A DNA stretch of 64,000 bases from positions 232,655 to 296,654 of the forward strand of contig NZ_BMZI01000001.1 of the NCBI RefSeq assembly GCF_014652715.1, given 5' to 3'. Position numbers and translations under genes: made by a program. The first letter of the stretch is position 1, and every line of letters starts with the position of its first letter. This document shows, one piece after another, positions 1-9,129 of the stretch. The notes under the pieces were generated by a model. It ran no database searches, was not told where the DNA came from, and saw nothing but the letters and a program-made list of their open reading frames with translations. The stretch is from Salinicola rhizosphaerae (GTDB lineage Bacteria > Pseudomonadota > Gammaproteobacteria > Pseudomonadales > Halomonadaceae).

Positions 1-42
1 CGGCTCATCGCCACGCGCGCGCCGCTGGAGCGGTTGGCATGA
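1..42 (+). CDS. Possible 3' end of an upstream gene (partial)
   Basis: One forward frame is open from the first base to a TGA at 40-42 and would encode the last 13 residues of a protein (RLIATRAPLERLA). Fifty-two bases separate it from the sulfurtransferase start. In Pseudomonas a phosphatidylserine decarboxylase gene is a neighbour of the rhodanese gene, so this could be the psd tail, but 13 residues cannot show it. Another frame also stays open here, so the frame itself is uncertain. Confidence 0.3.
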   Translation, partial: RLIATRAPLERLA

Positions 43-94
43 ACAGGGTCTGCTCGTCGCGCATCCGACACAACGACCAACCAGGAGGTGAAGT

Positions 95-916
95 ATGTCG
101 CCACTGATCGATCCTGAAGGTTTGAAAGCGGCGCTGGCGCAACCCCAGCCGCCGATCGTGCTCGACTGTCGCGCGCGACTCGATGACCGCAACGCGGGGC
201 TTGCCTTATGGCAGGCGGGGCATATCCCGGGCAGTCATCACCTGGATATGGATCGTGACCTCGCCGCAACACCCGGTGAGGGCGGTCGGCATCCGTTGCC
301 TTCGCCGCACGCGTTCACGGCGACACTCAGGCGACTGGACATCTCGCCCGAACGCGGCGTGGTCGTCTACGACGATCGCGGCGGTCAACTCGCGGCGGCA
401 CGTGCCTGGTGGATGATCGGCTGCTGGGCCGGCCATCCGGATGTCCGGGTGCTCGATGGCGGGCTGCCGGCATGGCAGGCGCTAGCCGGCCCGTTGACAT
501 CGAGCGTGCCCGCGACGCCGGCAGGCAGCGATTGGGAACCGCGCTTTGACAATAGCCAGTGGCTGACAGCAGCCGATCTTTTGGCGAGTGCCTCGCTGCG
601 AGTCGACGCCCGCGGCGAGGCGCGGTTTGGCGGCGAAGAGGAGCCGATCGACCCCGTCGCCGGTCATATCCCTGGTGCCGTTTGTCGTCCCACCGGCGCC
701 AATCTGCAGGCCGACGGGCGTTTCAAGCCGGCGGTCGAACTCGCTCAGGCGCTCCCTCAGGCTAATGAGGTGACCGCCTACTGCGGCTCCGGCGTGTCGG
801 CCTGCCACGAGATATTGGCCTACGCCGTCGCCGGCTTGCCGCGACCCCGGCTCTATGTCGGTTCCTGGAGCGATTGGATTCGCGATCCGGCGCGGCCGGT
901 CGCGACCGGTCAGTAA
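95..916 (+). CDS. sseA: Sulfurtransferase, 3-mercaptopyruvate/thiosulfate type (two rhodanese domains)
   Basis: A 273-residue tandem-rhodanese protein that moves sulfane sulfur from 3-mercaptopyruvate or thiosulfate to cyanide or thiol acceptors, in the cytoplasm. The first, non-catalytic domain covers about residues 5-130 (DCRARLDDRNAG, GHIPGSHHLD). The second, about 155-270, carries the active-site loop CGSGVSA with Cys230 as the persulfide-forming residue. A CGSGV(S/T) loop is typical of mercaptopyruvate sulfurtransferases, whereas classical thiosulfate rhodaneses have CRKG-type loops, so I prefer the SseA name. The start has a strong AGGAGGTGA ribosome site. Length is normal for the family. 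It converges on the etf-QO gene with a shared hairpin between them. Confidence 0.88.
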   Translation: MSPLIDPEGLKAALAQPQPPIVLDCRARLDDRNAGLALWQAGHIPGSHHLDMDRDLAATPGEGGRHPLPSPHAFTATLRRLDISPERGVVVYDDRGGQLAAARAWWMIGCWAGHPDVRVLDGGLPAWQALAGPLTSSVPATPAGSDWEPRFDNSQWLTAADLLASASLRVDARGEARFGGEEEPIDPVAGHIPGAVCRPTGANLQADGRFKPAVELAQALPQANEVTAYCGSGVSACHEILAYAVAGLPRPRLYVGSWSDWIRDPARPVATGQ

Positions 917-931
917 GCGGCGACCACAAGA

Positions 932-961
932 AATCGCCCCAGGCGCTTGCCGGGGGCGATT
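932..961 (-). terminator. Stem-loop terminator between sulfurtransferase and ETF-QO genes
   Basis: AATCGCCCC at 932-940 pairs with GGGGCGATT at 953-961, and GGC/GCC pair inside the loop. Read on the minus strand the stem runs into TTTCTTG, so it fits termination of the ETF-QO transcript best. It may also serve the forward gene, which has a poorer T-run. Confidence 0.6.
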
Positions 962-1017
962 GGCTTTCGAGCTTCGACCGCGCCGGTCTCGGCGCGCGGT
1001 AGATAGCAGCTTCGAGT

Positions 1018-2682
1018 TTACATGTTGGGATAGTTCGGCCCGCCGCCGCCCTCCGGCGCGACCCAGGTGATGTTCTGTGCCGGGTCCTTGATATCGCACG
1101 TCTTGCAGTGAATGCAGTTCTGGAAGTTGATCCGGAATTGAGGCTCGCCGCCTTCTTCGACCACTTCGTAGACGCCGACCGGGCAGTAGCGCTGCGCGGG
1201 CTCGGCGTATTCGGGCAGGTTCCTGTCGATCGGAATCGACGGGTCGCTCAGCTTGAGATGACAGGGCTGGTTCTCGTCGTGGTTGGTGTTCGACAGGAAC
1301 ACCGACGAGGGCTTGTCGAACGAAAGCCTGCCGTCCGGTTTGGGATACTCGATCGGCTGGGCGTCGCTCGCGCGTTTGAGCTGATAGTCTGGTGTCGTAT
1401 CATGCAGGGTCGGTAACTTGCCGCCGATCCACTGATCGAGAAAGTTGTAGGCGCCGCCCTTGAGCGAGCCATATTTGTGCAGCGCGGGCCCGAAACTGCG
1501 GTTCCGATCCAGCTCCTGCCACGCCCAGCTCGCCTTCCATGCCGCCTCGAAGCCGGTCAGATCCTGGCCGCCCTCGTTGCCGTCCTCGTTGCTGCGGACA
1601 AGCGCCTCGAAGACGCTCTCGGCCGCCAGCAGGCCCGATTTCATCGCGGTGTGGATACCCTTGATCTTGGCAAAGTTGAGCGTGCCGGCATCGCAGCCGA
1701 GCAGCAGCGCGCCGGGCATGGTCATCTTCGGCAGGCAGTTGGCGCCGCCCTTGGTGATTGCGCGAGCGCCGTAGGCCACGCGCGTGCCCCCCTCGAGGTG
1801 GGCTGCCAGCAGCGGGTGATGCTTCATGCGCTGGAACTCGTCAAACGGCGACAGATAAGGATTGCGGTAGGCGAGATCGACGATCAGCCCGACGACGACC
1901 TGCTGGTTCTCGGCGTGGTAGAGAAACCAGCCCCCGCCACCGGCCTGATCGAGCGGCCACCCCGAACCGTGCATGACGCGGCCCGGTTCGTGCTTGTCGG
2001 CGGGAATGTCCCACAGCTCCTTGAAACCGATCGCGTAGTGCTGCGGATCACGACCGGCGTCGAGGCCAAAGCGCTCGATCAGCTGCTTACCGATATGGCC
2101 GCGCGCGCCTTCGCAGAAGAGCGTGTACTTCGCCCGCAGCTCCATGCCCGGCATATAATTGGCGGTTTCACTGCCGTCGGCGGCAACACCCATGTCGCCG
2201 GTGATGATGCCGCGCACGACGCCCCCGTCATCGACGATCGCTTCCTGAGCGGCGAAGCCGGGGAATATTTCGACGCCCAGCGCTTCGGCCTGTTCACCGA
2301 GCCAGCGGCAGAGATTGCCGGCGCTGATGACGTAATTGTCGGCGCCGAGGCCAAGGTTGTGCATCGACTTGGGCACCAGAGCCCCAGGGATTTTCTGCGC
2401 TTTCTCGGCATCCTTGAGCAGGTAGAGCTCATCGGCCGTGACCGGCGTCGTCACCGGTGCGCCGCGCTCGGCCCAGTCCGGAAACAGTTCATCCAGCGCG
2501 CGCGGCTCGAGCACGGCGCCGGACAGGATGTGCGCGCCCACTTCCGAGCCTTTTTCCACCACGCAGACCGTGATCTCCTGCTCGGCGGCATTGGCCTGCT
2601 GCATCAATCGGCAGGCGGCAGACAACCCGCTGGGACCGGCGCCCACGATGACGACGTCGAACTCCATCGAATCACGTTCCAA
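1018..2682 (-). CDS. Electron transfer flavoprotein-ubiquinone oxidoreductase
   Basis: A 554-residue membrane-associated flavo-iron-sulfur enzyme. It takes electrons from reduced ETF, loaded by acyl-CoA and amine dehydrogenases, and passes them to ubiquinone. The N-terminal FAD-binding motif is VVIVGAGPSGLSAA from about residue 9. The C-terminus carries the 4Fe-4S ferredoxin-type ligands CPVGVYEV and CIHCKTCDIKDPAQNI. Length matches the bacterial and mitochondrial family (about 550). An internal ATG five codons in is an alternative start. The gene diverges from etfB across 374 bp, so the three components of the ETF pathway are co-located and could be co-controlled from the shared intergenic region. 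Confidence 0.96.
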   Translation of the reverse strand: MERDSMEFDVVIVGAGPSGLSAACRLMQQANAAEQEITVCVVEKGSEVGAHILSGAVLEPRALDELFPDWAERGAPVTTPVTADELYLLKDAEKAQKIPGALVPKSMHNLGLGADNYVISAGNLCRWLGEQAEALGVEIFPGFAAQEAIVDDGGVVRGIITGDMGVAADGSETANYMPGMELRAKYTLFCEGARGHIGKQLIERFGLDAGRDPQHYAIGFKELWDIPADKHEPGRVMHGSGWPLDQAGGGGWFLYHAENQQVVVGLIVDLAYRNPYLSPFDEFQRMKHHPLLAAHLEGGTRVAYGARAITKGGANCLPKMTMPGALLLGCDAGTLNFAKIKGIHTAMKSGLLAAESVFEALVRSNEDGNEGGQDLTGFEAAWKASWAWQELDRNRSFGPALHKYGSLKGGAYNFLDQWIGGKLPTLHDTTPDYQLKRASDAQPIEYPKPDGRLSFDKPSSVFLSNTNHDENQPCHLKLSDPSIPIDRNLPEYAEPAQRYCPVGVYEVVEEGGEPQFRINFQNCIHCKTCDIKDPAQNITWVAPEGGGGPNYPNM

Positions 2683-3056
2683 ACTGTATCTCCTAGCTAG
2701 CGTTGCAGCGGCTCATCGACCGCGCATGGCCTCGAACGAACGACGTTGAATCGTCGCTTCCTTATAGCTTAATGTCAGGTTGAGGCGCGGTGTTATGCCG
2801 TTGGGCGCTTTCCTTATGCGAAGGCGCGCTTCGGCGGCAGCGCCATGATGCGCTATCATCGCATTTTTCGCTCGGCGGTGTCCCGCCATGCACCCATGTG
2901 GGGCGTCGGTGCGGAAGTCGATTCCAGGGCCGCTCTTCTGCCGTGAAGACGGTTGGCAGGACGGTTCCGTCCTGTGACGGCGGCGGTCATTCTGCGACCG
3001 GCGGTCACGGTTTCTCGACCGTCGAGTCGGTCTGTCATCAGTCTGCGAGGACACTC
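2683..3056. other. Divergent intergenic region, etf-QO / etfB
   Basis: A 374-bp region with no credible gene. It must hold the promoters for etf-QO (minus) and etfBA (plus). It contains AT-richer stretches near 2745-2775 and 2850-2875 compared with its surroundings. I see no convincing operator or riboswitch. Confidence 0.6.
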
Positions 3057-3806
3057 ATGAAAGTACTCGTCGCGGTCAAACGCGTCATCGATTACAACGT
3101 CAAGATCCGCGTCAAGCCGGATCACTCCGACGTAGACCTTACCAACGTCAAGATGGCGATGAACCCGTTCTGCGAGATTGCCGTCGAAGAGGCAGTGCGC
3201 CTGAAGGAGAAAGGCATCGCCACGGAAGTCGTTGCCGTGACGGTGGGTCCAAAAGCCGCGCAGGAGCAGCTGCGTACCGCACTGGCCCTGGGCGCCGACC
3301 GTGCCATCCACGTCGAGACCGACGAGCGAGTCGAGTCGTTGGGTGTGGCGAAGTTGCTCAAGGGCGTGGTCGATCAGGAAAAGCCGGACCTGGTCATTCT
3401 CGGTAAGCAGGCGATCGACACCGACAACAATCAGACGGGGCAGATGCTGGCGGCGCTGGCGGGGCTGCCTCAGGGGACCTTCGCTTCGGCCATCGGTATC
3501 GAAGCGGGTGAAATCGAGGTCACCCGCGAGATCGATGGAGGGCTGCAAACCGTCGCGCTCAAGCTGCCGGCGGTCGTCACCAGTGATCTGCGCCTCAACG
3601 AGCCGCGTTACGCCAAGCTGCCGGACATCATGAAAGCCAAGAAAAAGCCGCTCGAGACACACACGCCGGAGAGTCTCGGTCTCACCGTCAGCGCGGCGCC
3701 GGCGCTGCTCAAGGTCGAGACGCCAGCGGAGCGCAAGGGTGGCGTCAAGGTGGCCTCGGTGGACGAACTGGTCGACAAACTCAAGAATGAAGCCAAGGTG
3801 CTTTGA
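3057..3806 (+). CDS. etfB: Electron transfer flavoprotein beta subunit
   Basis: A 249-residue small subunit of ETF, which binds AMP and contacts the acyl-CoA dehydrogenase partners. It begins [20 protein letters not shown], the usual family start. It contains the conserved segment [20 protein letters not shown] and the [21 protein letters not shown] tail region where partner dehydrogenases dock. A longer upstream reading frame exists, but homology begins at 3057, so I chose that ATG. It is followed after 44 bp by etfA, the usual order. Confidence 0.96.
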   Translation: MKVLVAVKRVIDYNVKIRVKPDHSDVDLTNVKMAMNPFCEIAVEEAVRLKEKGIATEVVAVTVGPKAAQEQLRTALALGADRAIHVETDERVESLGVAKLLKGVVDQEKPDLVILGKQAIDTDNNQTGQMLAALAGLPQGTFASAIGIEAGEIEVTREIDGGLQTVALKLPAVVTSDLRLNEPRYAKLPDIMKAKKKPLETHTPESLGLTVSAAPALLKVETPAERKGGVKVASVDELVDKLKNEAKVL

Positions 3807-3850
3807 TCGATCCGCTTCGATCAAGGCACTTTGTACAGGAGCTGAATTGC

Positions 3851-4777
3851 ATGAGCATTCTGGTATTGGCCGAACATCATGACGGCCAGTTGGCGAGCGC
3901 CACTGCCCACGTGGTTGGCGCTGCAAGGACCATCGGCGGCGATGTCGATCTGCTGGTGGCGGGAAACCATGTCACGGGCGTGGCCGAATCGGCCGCGAAA
4001 CTCGAGGGTGTGACCCGCGTGCGTGTGGCAGATGCGCCGGCCTACGCACATCAACTGGCCGAGCCGCTGGCCGACCTGCTGGTGTCACTGGCCGATGACT
4101 ACACCCATGTACTGGCAGCTTCATCGACCACCGGCAAGAATGTGCTGCCCCGTCTCGCGGCGCTGAAGGATGTCAACCAGATTTCTGACATCCTCGATGT
4201 CGAGAGCGCCGATACCTTCAAGCGACCGATCTATGCCGGCAATGCCATCGCCACGGTCCAGTCCGCCGATCCCCTCAAGGTGATCACGGTGCGAACCACG
4301 GCTTTCGAGCCGGTCGGCGCCAGCGGAAGTGCCAGTGTCGAGGCAGTCGATTTCGTCGCCGACAACACGCTATCACGCTTCATCGGTGAAGATCTGGCGC
4401 AGAGCGATCGCCCCGAGCTCGGCAACGCGCGTATCGTCATTTCCGGCGGCCGCGGTATGGGTAACGGTGACAACTTCAAGCTGCTCGACGCGGTCGCCGA
4501 CAAGCTCGGTGCCGCCGTGGGTGCCTCCCGCGCTGCCGTGGATGCGGGTTTCGTGCCCAACGACATGCAAGTGGGGCAGACCGGCAAGATCGTGGCGCCG
4601 GAGCTCTACATTGCCGTGGGGATCAGCGGCGCGATCCAACATCTGGCCGGTATGAAGGACTCGAAGGTGATCGTCGCGATCAACAAAGACGATGACGCCC
4701 CGATCTTCCAGGTGGCCGATTACGGGCTCGTCGGTGATCTCTTCGAGCTACTGCCGGAGCTCGAGCAGAAGCTCTGA
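3851..4777 (+). CDS. etfA: Electron transfer flavoprotein alpha subunit
   Basis: A 308-residue large subunit of ETF, which binds FAD and carries electrons to ETF-ubiquinone oxidoreductase. The start ([14 protein letters not shown]) is preceded by AGGAG. The C-terminal FAD-binding domain shows [16 protein letters not shown], then [23 protein letters not shown] and [22 protein letters not shown], all family hallmarks. It is co-transcribed with etfB and ends before a strong intrinsic terminator. Confidence 0.96.
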   Translation: MSILVLAEHHDGQLASATAHVVGAARTIGGDVDLLVAGNHVTGVAESAAKLEGVTRVRVADAPAYAHQLAEPLADLLVSLADDYTHVLAASSTTGKNVLPRLAALKDVNQISDILDVESADTFKRPIYAGNAIATVQSADPLKVITVRTTAFEPVGASGSASVEAVDFVADNTLSRFIGEDLAQSDRPELGNARIVISGGRGMGNGDNFKLLDAVADKLGAAVGASRAAVDAGFVPNDMQVGQTGKIVAPELYIAVGISGAIQHLAGMKDSKVIVAINKDDDAPIFQVADYGLVGDLFELLPELEQKL

Positions 4778-4808
4778 TCCTCTAGATCGTCTACCCCGAG
4801 AGAACCAG

Positions 4809-4834
4809 CCGGCGCTTCGTGCGCCGGTTTTTTT
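4809..4834 (+). terminator. Intrinsic terminator of etfBA
   Basis: A perfect 7-bp GC stem (CCGGCGC / GCGCCGG) with a TTCGT loop is followed by seven T residues. It is a textbook Rho-independent terminator placed 31 bp after the etfA stop. Confidence 0.92.
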
Positions 4835-4913
4835 GCGCCTGCTTTTTTGCCCTTGCTTTTTTGCCCCTATCAGCCATGAGTCGAAAGGCCTAGGAAGGGG
4901 AAAGTTAGACGGA

Positions 4914-4940
4914 TTGATAATTGTTCTTGTTTGTATTAGC
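4914..4940 (+). promoter_or_regulatory. AT-rich patch, likely promoter/operator of the TonB operon
   Basis: A distinctly AT-rich stretch (TTGATAATTGTTCTTG...) stands in otherwise GC-rich DNA between the etfA terminator and the TonB operon. One half resembles the GATAAT half-site of Fur boxes, but the other half does not match, so Fur control is only a guess. Confidence 0.3.
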
Positions 4941-5044
4941 TTGTCGCTTCGAAATCTGCCCGTCACGCCGCGCCTCGCGGTGGTAGTGACGTGTCGCACG
5001 ATACCCGTTACCGGTGGTCAATCGCTCACTCGGAAGGAGATAGC

Positions 5045-5950
5045 GTGGAGTTCCCATTTCCGCGGAAACGAGACTCGGGGCGTCGCCTGATGCTGATCGG
5101 TCTCGCCGCCTTTAGCCTGGCCGCCGCGGCGAACGACGCCGCCGCCCAGGACTCCCTCAGTCAAGCCAGCATCCAGGCGCAGCAGGCACAGGCAAAACTT
5201 CAGCAGCGGATCGACAGCGCCGATGACAAGACACGTCAGGCGTTGCAGACCCTGCGTCAGGCCAATCAGCAGGCGGCGCGCCTGGAGAGTTACAACCAGG
5301 AGCTCGCGCCCGTTGTCGAGAGTCAGGCCAAGCGGCTCGCGACGCAGCGTCAGGCGCTCGCGCAGATCTCGGTCACGCGGGAAGCGTTGCCGGGCGAGAT
5401 GCGCAAGATGGTCGAGCAGCTACGACAGATGATTCAGGCCGACATGCCGTTTCTGCGCCAGGAGCGCCTGGCGCGCGTCGACGATCTCGACAAGCTGCTG
5501 GCGAGCGATCAGGCCTCGCCCTCCGACAAGTTGAAACAGATCTACAGCGTGTGGCGAACCGAGCTGGATTACGGGCGTGAGATGGATCAGTGGAGCGGTC
5601 CGCTCGACGGCGCCCAGTCTGCCGAGTCCAGTCGTAACAGCCAGTACACCCGTGAAGTCGATTTCCTGCGCGTGGGCCGCAGCGGCTGGTACTACGTCAC
5701 GCCCGATGATCGTGCCGGGGGTGTCTGGAGCGATGCCGACCAGCAGTGGGAAGCGCTTAATGGCGATGACATCCGGGAGGTGCGCCGCGGTATCCGTATT
5801 GCCGAAGATCAGAGCGCGCCGTCGCTGCTGCATCTTCCCGCCTCGGTACGCGTCGAGAACGGCGTCGCGATGGCCAATAGCGAGAATTCCGCTGCTGCTG
5901 ACGCGCCTGCCACCGATGCGACCGGCGCCAATGCGGAGGATCAGGGATGA
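5045..5950 (+). CDS. DUF3450 periplasmic coiled-coil protein of the TonB operon
   Basis: A 301-residue exported protein. I chose the GTG at 5045 because AAGGAG stands five bases upstream and because it puts basic residues (PRKRDSGRR) and a hydrophobic run (LMLIGLAAFSLAAAA) right at the N-terminus, a signal peptide cleaved near AAAQ. Residues about 35-140 are rich in Gln, Ala and Arg and look like a long coiled coil. The remainder matches the DUF3450 pattern (YTREVDFLRVGRSGWYYVTPD). Family members are encoded at the head of TonB2-type energy-transduction operons in marine gammaproteobacteria. The gene overlaps the next one by 4 bp (ATGA), so translational coupling is likely. Its exact role is unknown; a periplasmic spacer or scaffold is inference. 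Confidence 0.8.
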   Translation: MEFPFPRKRDSGRRLMLIGLAAFSLAAAANDAAAQDSLSQASIQAQQAQAKLQQRIDSADDKTRQALQTLRQANQQAARLESYNQELAPVVESQAKRLATQRQALAQISVTREALPGEMRKMVEQLRQMIQADMPFLRQERLARVDDLDKLLASDQASPSDKLKQIYSVWRTELDYGREMDQWSGPLDGAQSAESSRNSQYTREVDFLRVGRSGWYYVTPDDRAGGVWSDADQQWEALNGDDIREVRRGIRIAEDQSAPSLLHLPASVRVENGVAMANSENSAAADAPATDATGANAEDQG

Positions 5951-7431
5951 GTACTGGCAGAAACGCCTTGAACGTCGGCGCCGCGCGACGCCGTTTTCCC
6001 CGTCGTCCGACATCGACATCTCTGCTGCTGGCGGCGGGGGTCTGGCTGGCAAGCGGTCTGATGCCGATCTCGGCGATGGCGCAAGGTGAGAGTGGCGCGG
6101 AAGACGCCGGCGGGAATTCGCTGCAGCAGGTGGTGCAGCAGTTCCAGGCCGATGCGCAGGCCGCCGAGTCTCGGGACACCGAGCGTCTCGAGAGCCTGCT
6201 CGATGATCAGGACAAGCTGAATCAGGCGGTCGAAGCGGCGCAGCAGCGTCTGCAGTCGGCGCAGGAGCGTCGTGACCAGCTCGAATCGCAGCAAACGGAG
6301 CAGAATCAGCAGCTCCAGGCATTGCAGCAGCGCCGCGAAGACGAGGCCGGTGATATCGATCAGGTATCGAGCATCGTCAAACAGCAGGCGAGCGAGATTC
6401 GCGATGCACTCGGCACCGATAGCTGGCTGACCGTGGGAGGCAACGCGACACTGCCGCCGCGGCTGGACGACCGAGGGCTGATCGATATCCCCACGCTCGA
6501 GCAGGTCAACCGCAGCCTTGCCGCCCTGATCGCCGAAAGCGGTCGGGGTGTGCGCTTCCAGGCGCCGGTGGCGGGAGGGGACGGCGACGTGACCCGGCGG
6601 GAAGTCTTGCGGCTGGGTGACAGCGTGGCGTTCAGCGACGGCGAACTTTTGACGCGAACCGGCGACGCGGGGCGTCTGGCGGTGTTCCCGCAGACGCCCG
6701 GCGACGTCAGCGATGCGCTGCGTGCGTTCCAGCAGGGTGACGGTAACCGGTTCGTGGTCGACCCGACCGATGGCGATGTGCTGCAGGCGCTCGCACAGAA
6801 GCCCGGCCTCTGGGAGCGGTTCCAGCAGGGCGGCTATGTCGGTTATGTGATCATCGCGCTGGGCATCGTTGGTCTGCTGGTCGCGATCGCCCAGTACCTT
6901 TACCTGACGCTGGTCGGGATGCGCATGCGTCGACAGCTCGAGAATCCCGAAACGCTCTCGGACGACAATCCGCTTGGGCGCGTGTTGAAGCGATTCGCTG
7001 CCTTGGGTCGCGATCACGCACCGGAGGCGCTCGAGGCACGCCTGGATGAAGCGCTGCTGGCAGAGCAGCCGCGACTCGAGCGAGCGCAGCCGGTGGTCAA
7101 GCTGATCGCTGCCGTCGCACCGCTGCTGGGCCTGCTCGGGACCGTGACCGGCATGATCGTCACGTTCCAGTCGATCACCGTGTTCGGGACCGGCGATCCG
7201 CAGCTCATGGCGGGGGGGATCAGTCAGGCCCTGGTCACGACCGTGCTGGGCCTGATCACGGCGGTGCCGCTGCTGTTCGTGAATACGGCGCTCTCGAGCC
7301 GTAGCCGTCGACTGGTCGGTCTGCTCGAGGGACGCGCCAGCGCGGTGCTGGCGGAGCACCTAGAAGCCGGCATGAGCATGAATGCTGCGAGACCCGCCGC
7401 GCAGGAGTCGCGCCATGGCGCTCACGCTTGA
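5947..7431 (+). CDS. TolQ/ExbB-type proton channel protein with long periplasmic N-domain (TtpC-like)
   Basis: A 494-residue protein with an N-terminal signal (STSLLLAAGVWLASGLMPISAMA), a coiled-coil stretch at about 60-135, a periplasmic region, and a C-terminal MotA/TolQ/ExbB core with three membrane helices. The first helix is near 300 (VGYVIIALGIVGLLVAIAQY) and the other two include LIAAVAPLLGLLGTVTGMIV and LGLITAVPLLFV. In Vibrio TonB2 systems a similar long protein, TtpC, is essential and contacts TonB2-ExbB2-ExbD2. It sits between the DUF3450 gene and a short ExbB, as expected. Its own start overlaps the upstream stop. Confidence 0.85.
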   Translation: MSTGRNALNVGAARRRFPRRPTSTSLLLAAGVWLASGLMPISAMAQGESGAEDAGGNSLQQVVQQFQADAQAAESRDTERLESLLDDQDKLNQAVEAAQQRLQSAQERRDQLESQQTEQNQQLQALQQRREDEAGDIDQVSSIVKQQASEIRDALGTDSWLTVGGNATLPPRLDDRGLIDIPTLEQVNRSLAALIAESGRGVRFQAPVAGGDGDVTRREVLRLGDSVAFSDGELLTRTGDAGRLAVFPQTPGDVSDALRAFQQGDGNRFVVDPTDGDVLQALAQKPGLWERFQQGGYVGYVIIALGIVGLLVAIAQYLYLTLVGMRMRRQLENPETLSDDNPLGRVLKRFAALGRDHAPEALEARLDEALLAEQPRLERAQPVVKLIAAVAPLLGLLGTVTGMIVTFQSITVFGTGDPQLMAGGISQALVTTVLGLITAVPLLFVNTALSSRSRRLVGLLEGRASAVLAEHLEAGMSMNAARPAAQESRHGAHA

Positions 7432-7948
7432 ACCGATCCGCTGGCTGATCAACGCCGGTGGCGAGGTACTGGTACTGATCATGCTGGTGGCGATGACGCT
7501 GTTCGCCATCTCGCTCGAGCGCTGGTTCTACTGGCGCTTCACGCATCGCCGGGCGCGTCGTGTGCTGATCGATGCCTGGGTGCATCGCCGTGATCACACA
7601 AGCTGGAGCGCCCTTACGCTGCGCGAGGTCTGGACGCGGGAGCTCATCGAGCGCCTGCGGTTGCCGGTGCCTTGGCTCAAGTTGCTGATCGCGATCTGCC
7701 CGCTGCTGGGGCTGTTGGGTACCGTCACCGGGATGATCCAGGTTTTCGACAGCCTGTCGCTCACGGCCAGCGGGCAGGCACGAGCGATGGCCGACGGTGT
7801 GGCAAGAGCCACGCTGCCGACGCTGACGGGCATGGCGGTGGCGGTCGTCGGCCTGCTGTTCGTCACCCGTCTGGAACAGATCATTCGGCGCGAAGACCAG
7901 CGGTTGCACGACCGCATGGCCCGTGCCGTGGAGGATGCACATGCGTAG
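7415..7948 (+). CDS. exbB: Biopolymer transport protein ExbB (second, short)
   Basis: A 177-residue inner-membrane proton-channel subunit that energises TonB together with ExbD. Three membrane helices are visible: one at the N-terminus (VLVLIMLVAMTLFAISL) and the paired C-terminal helices with CPLLGLLGTVTGMIQVF and TLTGMAVAVVGLLFV. The start at 7415, with AGGAG upstream, lies inside the end of the preceding gene (17-bp overlap); homology begins at MALTLEPIRWLINAGG. It overlaps exbD by 8 bp. Confidence 0.88.
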   Translation: MALTLEPIRWLINAGGEVLVLIMLVAMTLFAISLERWFYWRFTHRRARRVLIDAWVHRRDHTSWSALTLREVWTRELIERLRLPVPWLKLLIAICPLLGLLGTVTGMIQVFDSLSLTASGQARAMADGVARATLPTLTGMAVAVVGLLFVTRLEQIIRREDQRLHDRMARAVEDAHA

Positions 7949-8348
7949 GCGCCGCTTGCGAGACACCAGCGACGATTCGACCGGCATCGATCTGACCCCG
8001 ATGCTGGACGTCGTCTTCATCATGCTGATTTTCTTTATCGTGACCACCAGCTTCATCAAGGAGAGCGGTGTCGAGATCGATCGTCCCGAATCCAGCCAGG
8101 CGACGGCGCGACCGGATACGCAAGTGCTGGTTGCCATCACGGCCGAAGGGGCCGTATGGGTCGACGGCGAGGCAGTCGACGCGCACCGTGTCGGCGCCCG
8201 CGTGGCCGACCTGGTCTCCGACGACGGCAGTGTCGTGGTCCAGGCTGACAGGCGCTCGACCACCGGCGAACTGATCGAAGTGATGGATCGAATTCGCAAG
8301 GCCGGTGTCGAGAATGTCGCCGTGGCGGCAAGCCGGGATGCTGGCTGA
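7941..8348 (+). CDS. exbD: Biopolymer transport protein ExbD
   Basis: A 135-residue single-span protein. A short basic cytoplasmic N-tail (MRRRRLRDTSDDS) is followed by IDLTPMLDVVFIMLIFF, the conserved helix whose Asp is the proton-carrying residue in ExbD/TolR. A periplasmic domain follows with VDGEAVDAHRVGARV and VVVQADRRSTTGELIEVMD. GGAG precedes the ATG. The stop overlaps the tonB start (TGATG), so ExbB, ExbD and TonB are translationally linked. Confidence 0.92.
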   Translation: MRRRRLRDTSDDSTGIDLTPMLDVVFIMLIFFIVTTSFIKESGVEIDRPESSQATARPDTQVLVAITAEGAVWVDGEAVDAHRVGARVADLVSDDGSVVVQADRRSTTGELIEVMDRIRKAGVENVAVAASRDAG

Positions 8349-9124
8349 TGCGTAGAGTGTTCGGGTTGGCGGGTGGCGCGCTGCTGGCGCTGATTCTGTT
8401 CTATCTGCTGGCGCTGCTGGTGGCACCACCGGCGCCGGACCGCACCGAGATCGTCACACCACAGGCGATCTCGATGGTCGAGGCGCCCGCGCAGCCTAGC
8501 CCGCAGCAGACATCGTCGCCTGCACCACCGCCGCCGCCGAGCGCGCCACCACCGCCACCCGCGGCCGCGCCACCGCCGGCCGCCCAGGCGCCCAGTCAGG
8601 TCTCGCTCCCCGAACCGGAAGTTCCGCCAATGCAGACGCCGGACGTCGCGCTCGACGATTCACTCCCGGCGCTGACCGAACAGCAGCCTGAGCCCGAGCC
8701 AGCGCCTGAGCCGGAGCCAGCACCGCAGCCACGGCCCGAGCCCTCGCCGAGTCCTGCCGAGCAGAGCGCGAGCGAAGCGTCGACTCAACCCGAAGCGCAG
8801 CCAACGCCGCAGCCGGCGGCCGAGCCATCGCCGCAGGGCACGCGGGCGGCGCCGCGGGACGTCGGCCAGCTGCAGCCGACCAGTCGGGTCAATCCCTCCT
8901 ATCCGATGCGCGCGCGTCGCCGAGGGCTCCAGGGCTACGTCGAAGTGAGCTTCATCATCCAGCCCGATGGCAGTGTCGACGCCGGCAGCCTTCGCGTCAT
9001 CGACGCGGATCCTGCCAATGTCTTCGACCAGGCGGTCGAAGAGGCGGTTTCGCAGTGGCACTTCCCGCCGGCCGACGATGTCCGCCGCGCCACTCAGCGC
9101 ATCCAGTTCCAGTTGGAGGGGTGA
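8348..9124 (+). CDS. tonB: TonB-family energy transducer
   Basis: A 258-residue protein with one N-terminal membrane anchor (GALLALILFYLLALLVAPP) and a long periplasmic spacer of Pro, Glu, Gln and Ala repeats (about residues 50-170, with PEPEPAPEPEPAPQP-type runs). The C-terminal TonB domain contains SRVNPSYPMRARRRGLQGYVEVSF and ends with QWHFPPADDVRRATQRIQFQLEG. It couples the proton-motive force captured by ExbB/ExbD to outer-membrane receptors. No receptor gene lies in the window, so the transported substrate is unknown. Confidence 0.9.
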   Translation: MRRVFGLAGGALLALILFYLLALLVAPPAPDRTEIVTPQAISMVEAPAQPSPQQTSSPAPPPPPSAPPPPPAAAPPPAAQAPSQVSLPEPEVPPMQTPDVALDDSLPALTEQQPEPEPAPEPEPAPQPRPEPSPSPAEQSASEASTQPEAQPTPQPAAEPSPQGTRAAPRDVGQLQPTSRVNPSYPMRARRRGLQGYVEVSFIIQPDGSVDAGSLRVIDADPANVFDQAVEEAVSQWHFPPADDVRRATQRIQFQLEG

Positions 9125-9129
9125 GGACG

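Noticed and set aside
1477..2700. Long open frame opposite the ETF-QO gene (407 codons, plus strand)
   Set aside because: It is the antisense shadow of a well-conserved gene in GC-rich DNA; the translation has no family-like motifs and lacks a convincing ribosome site.
4915..4938. Fur box upstream of the TonB operon
   Set aside because: Only the first half resembles GATAAT; the inverted half is missing, so I list the region merely as AT-rich.
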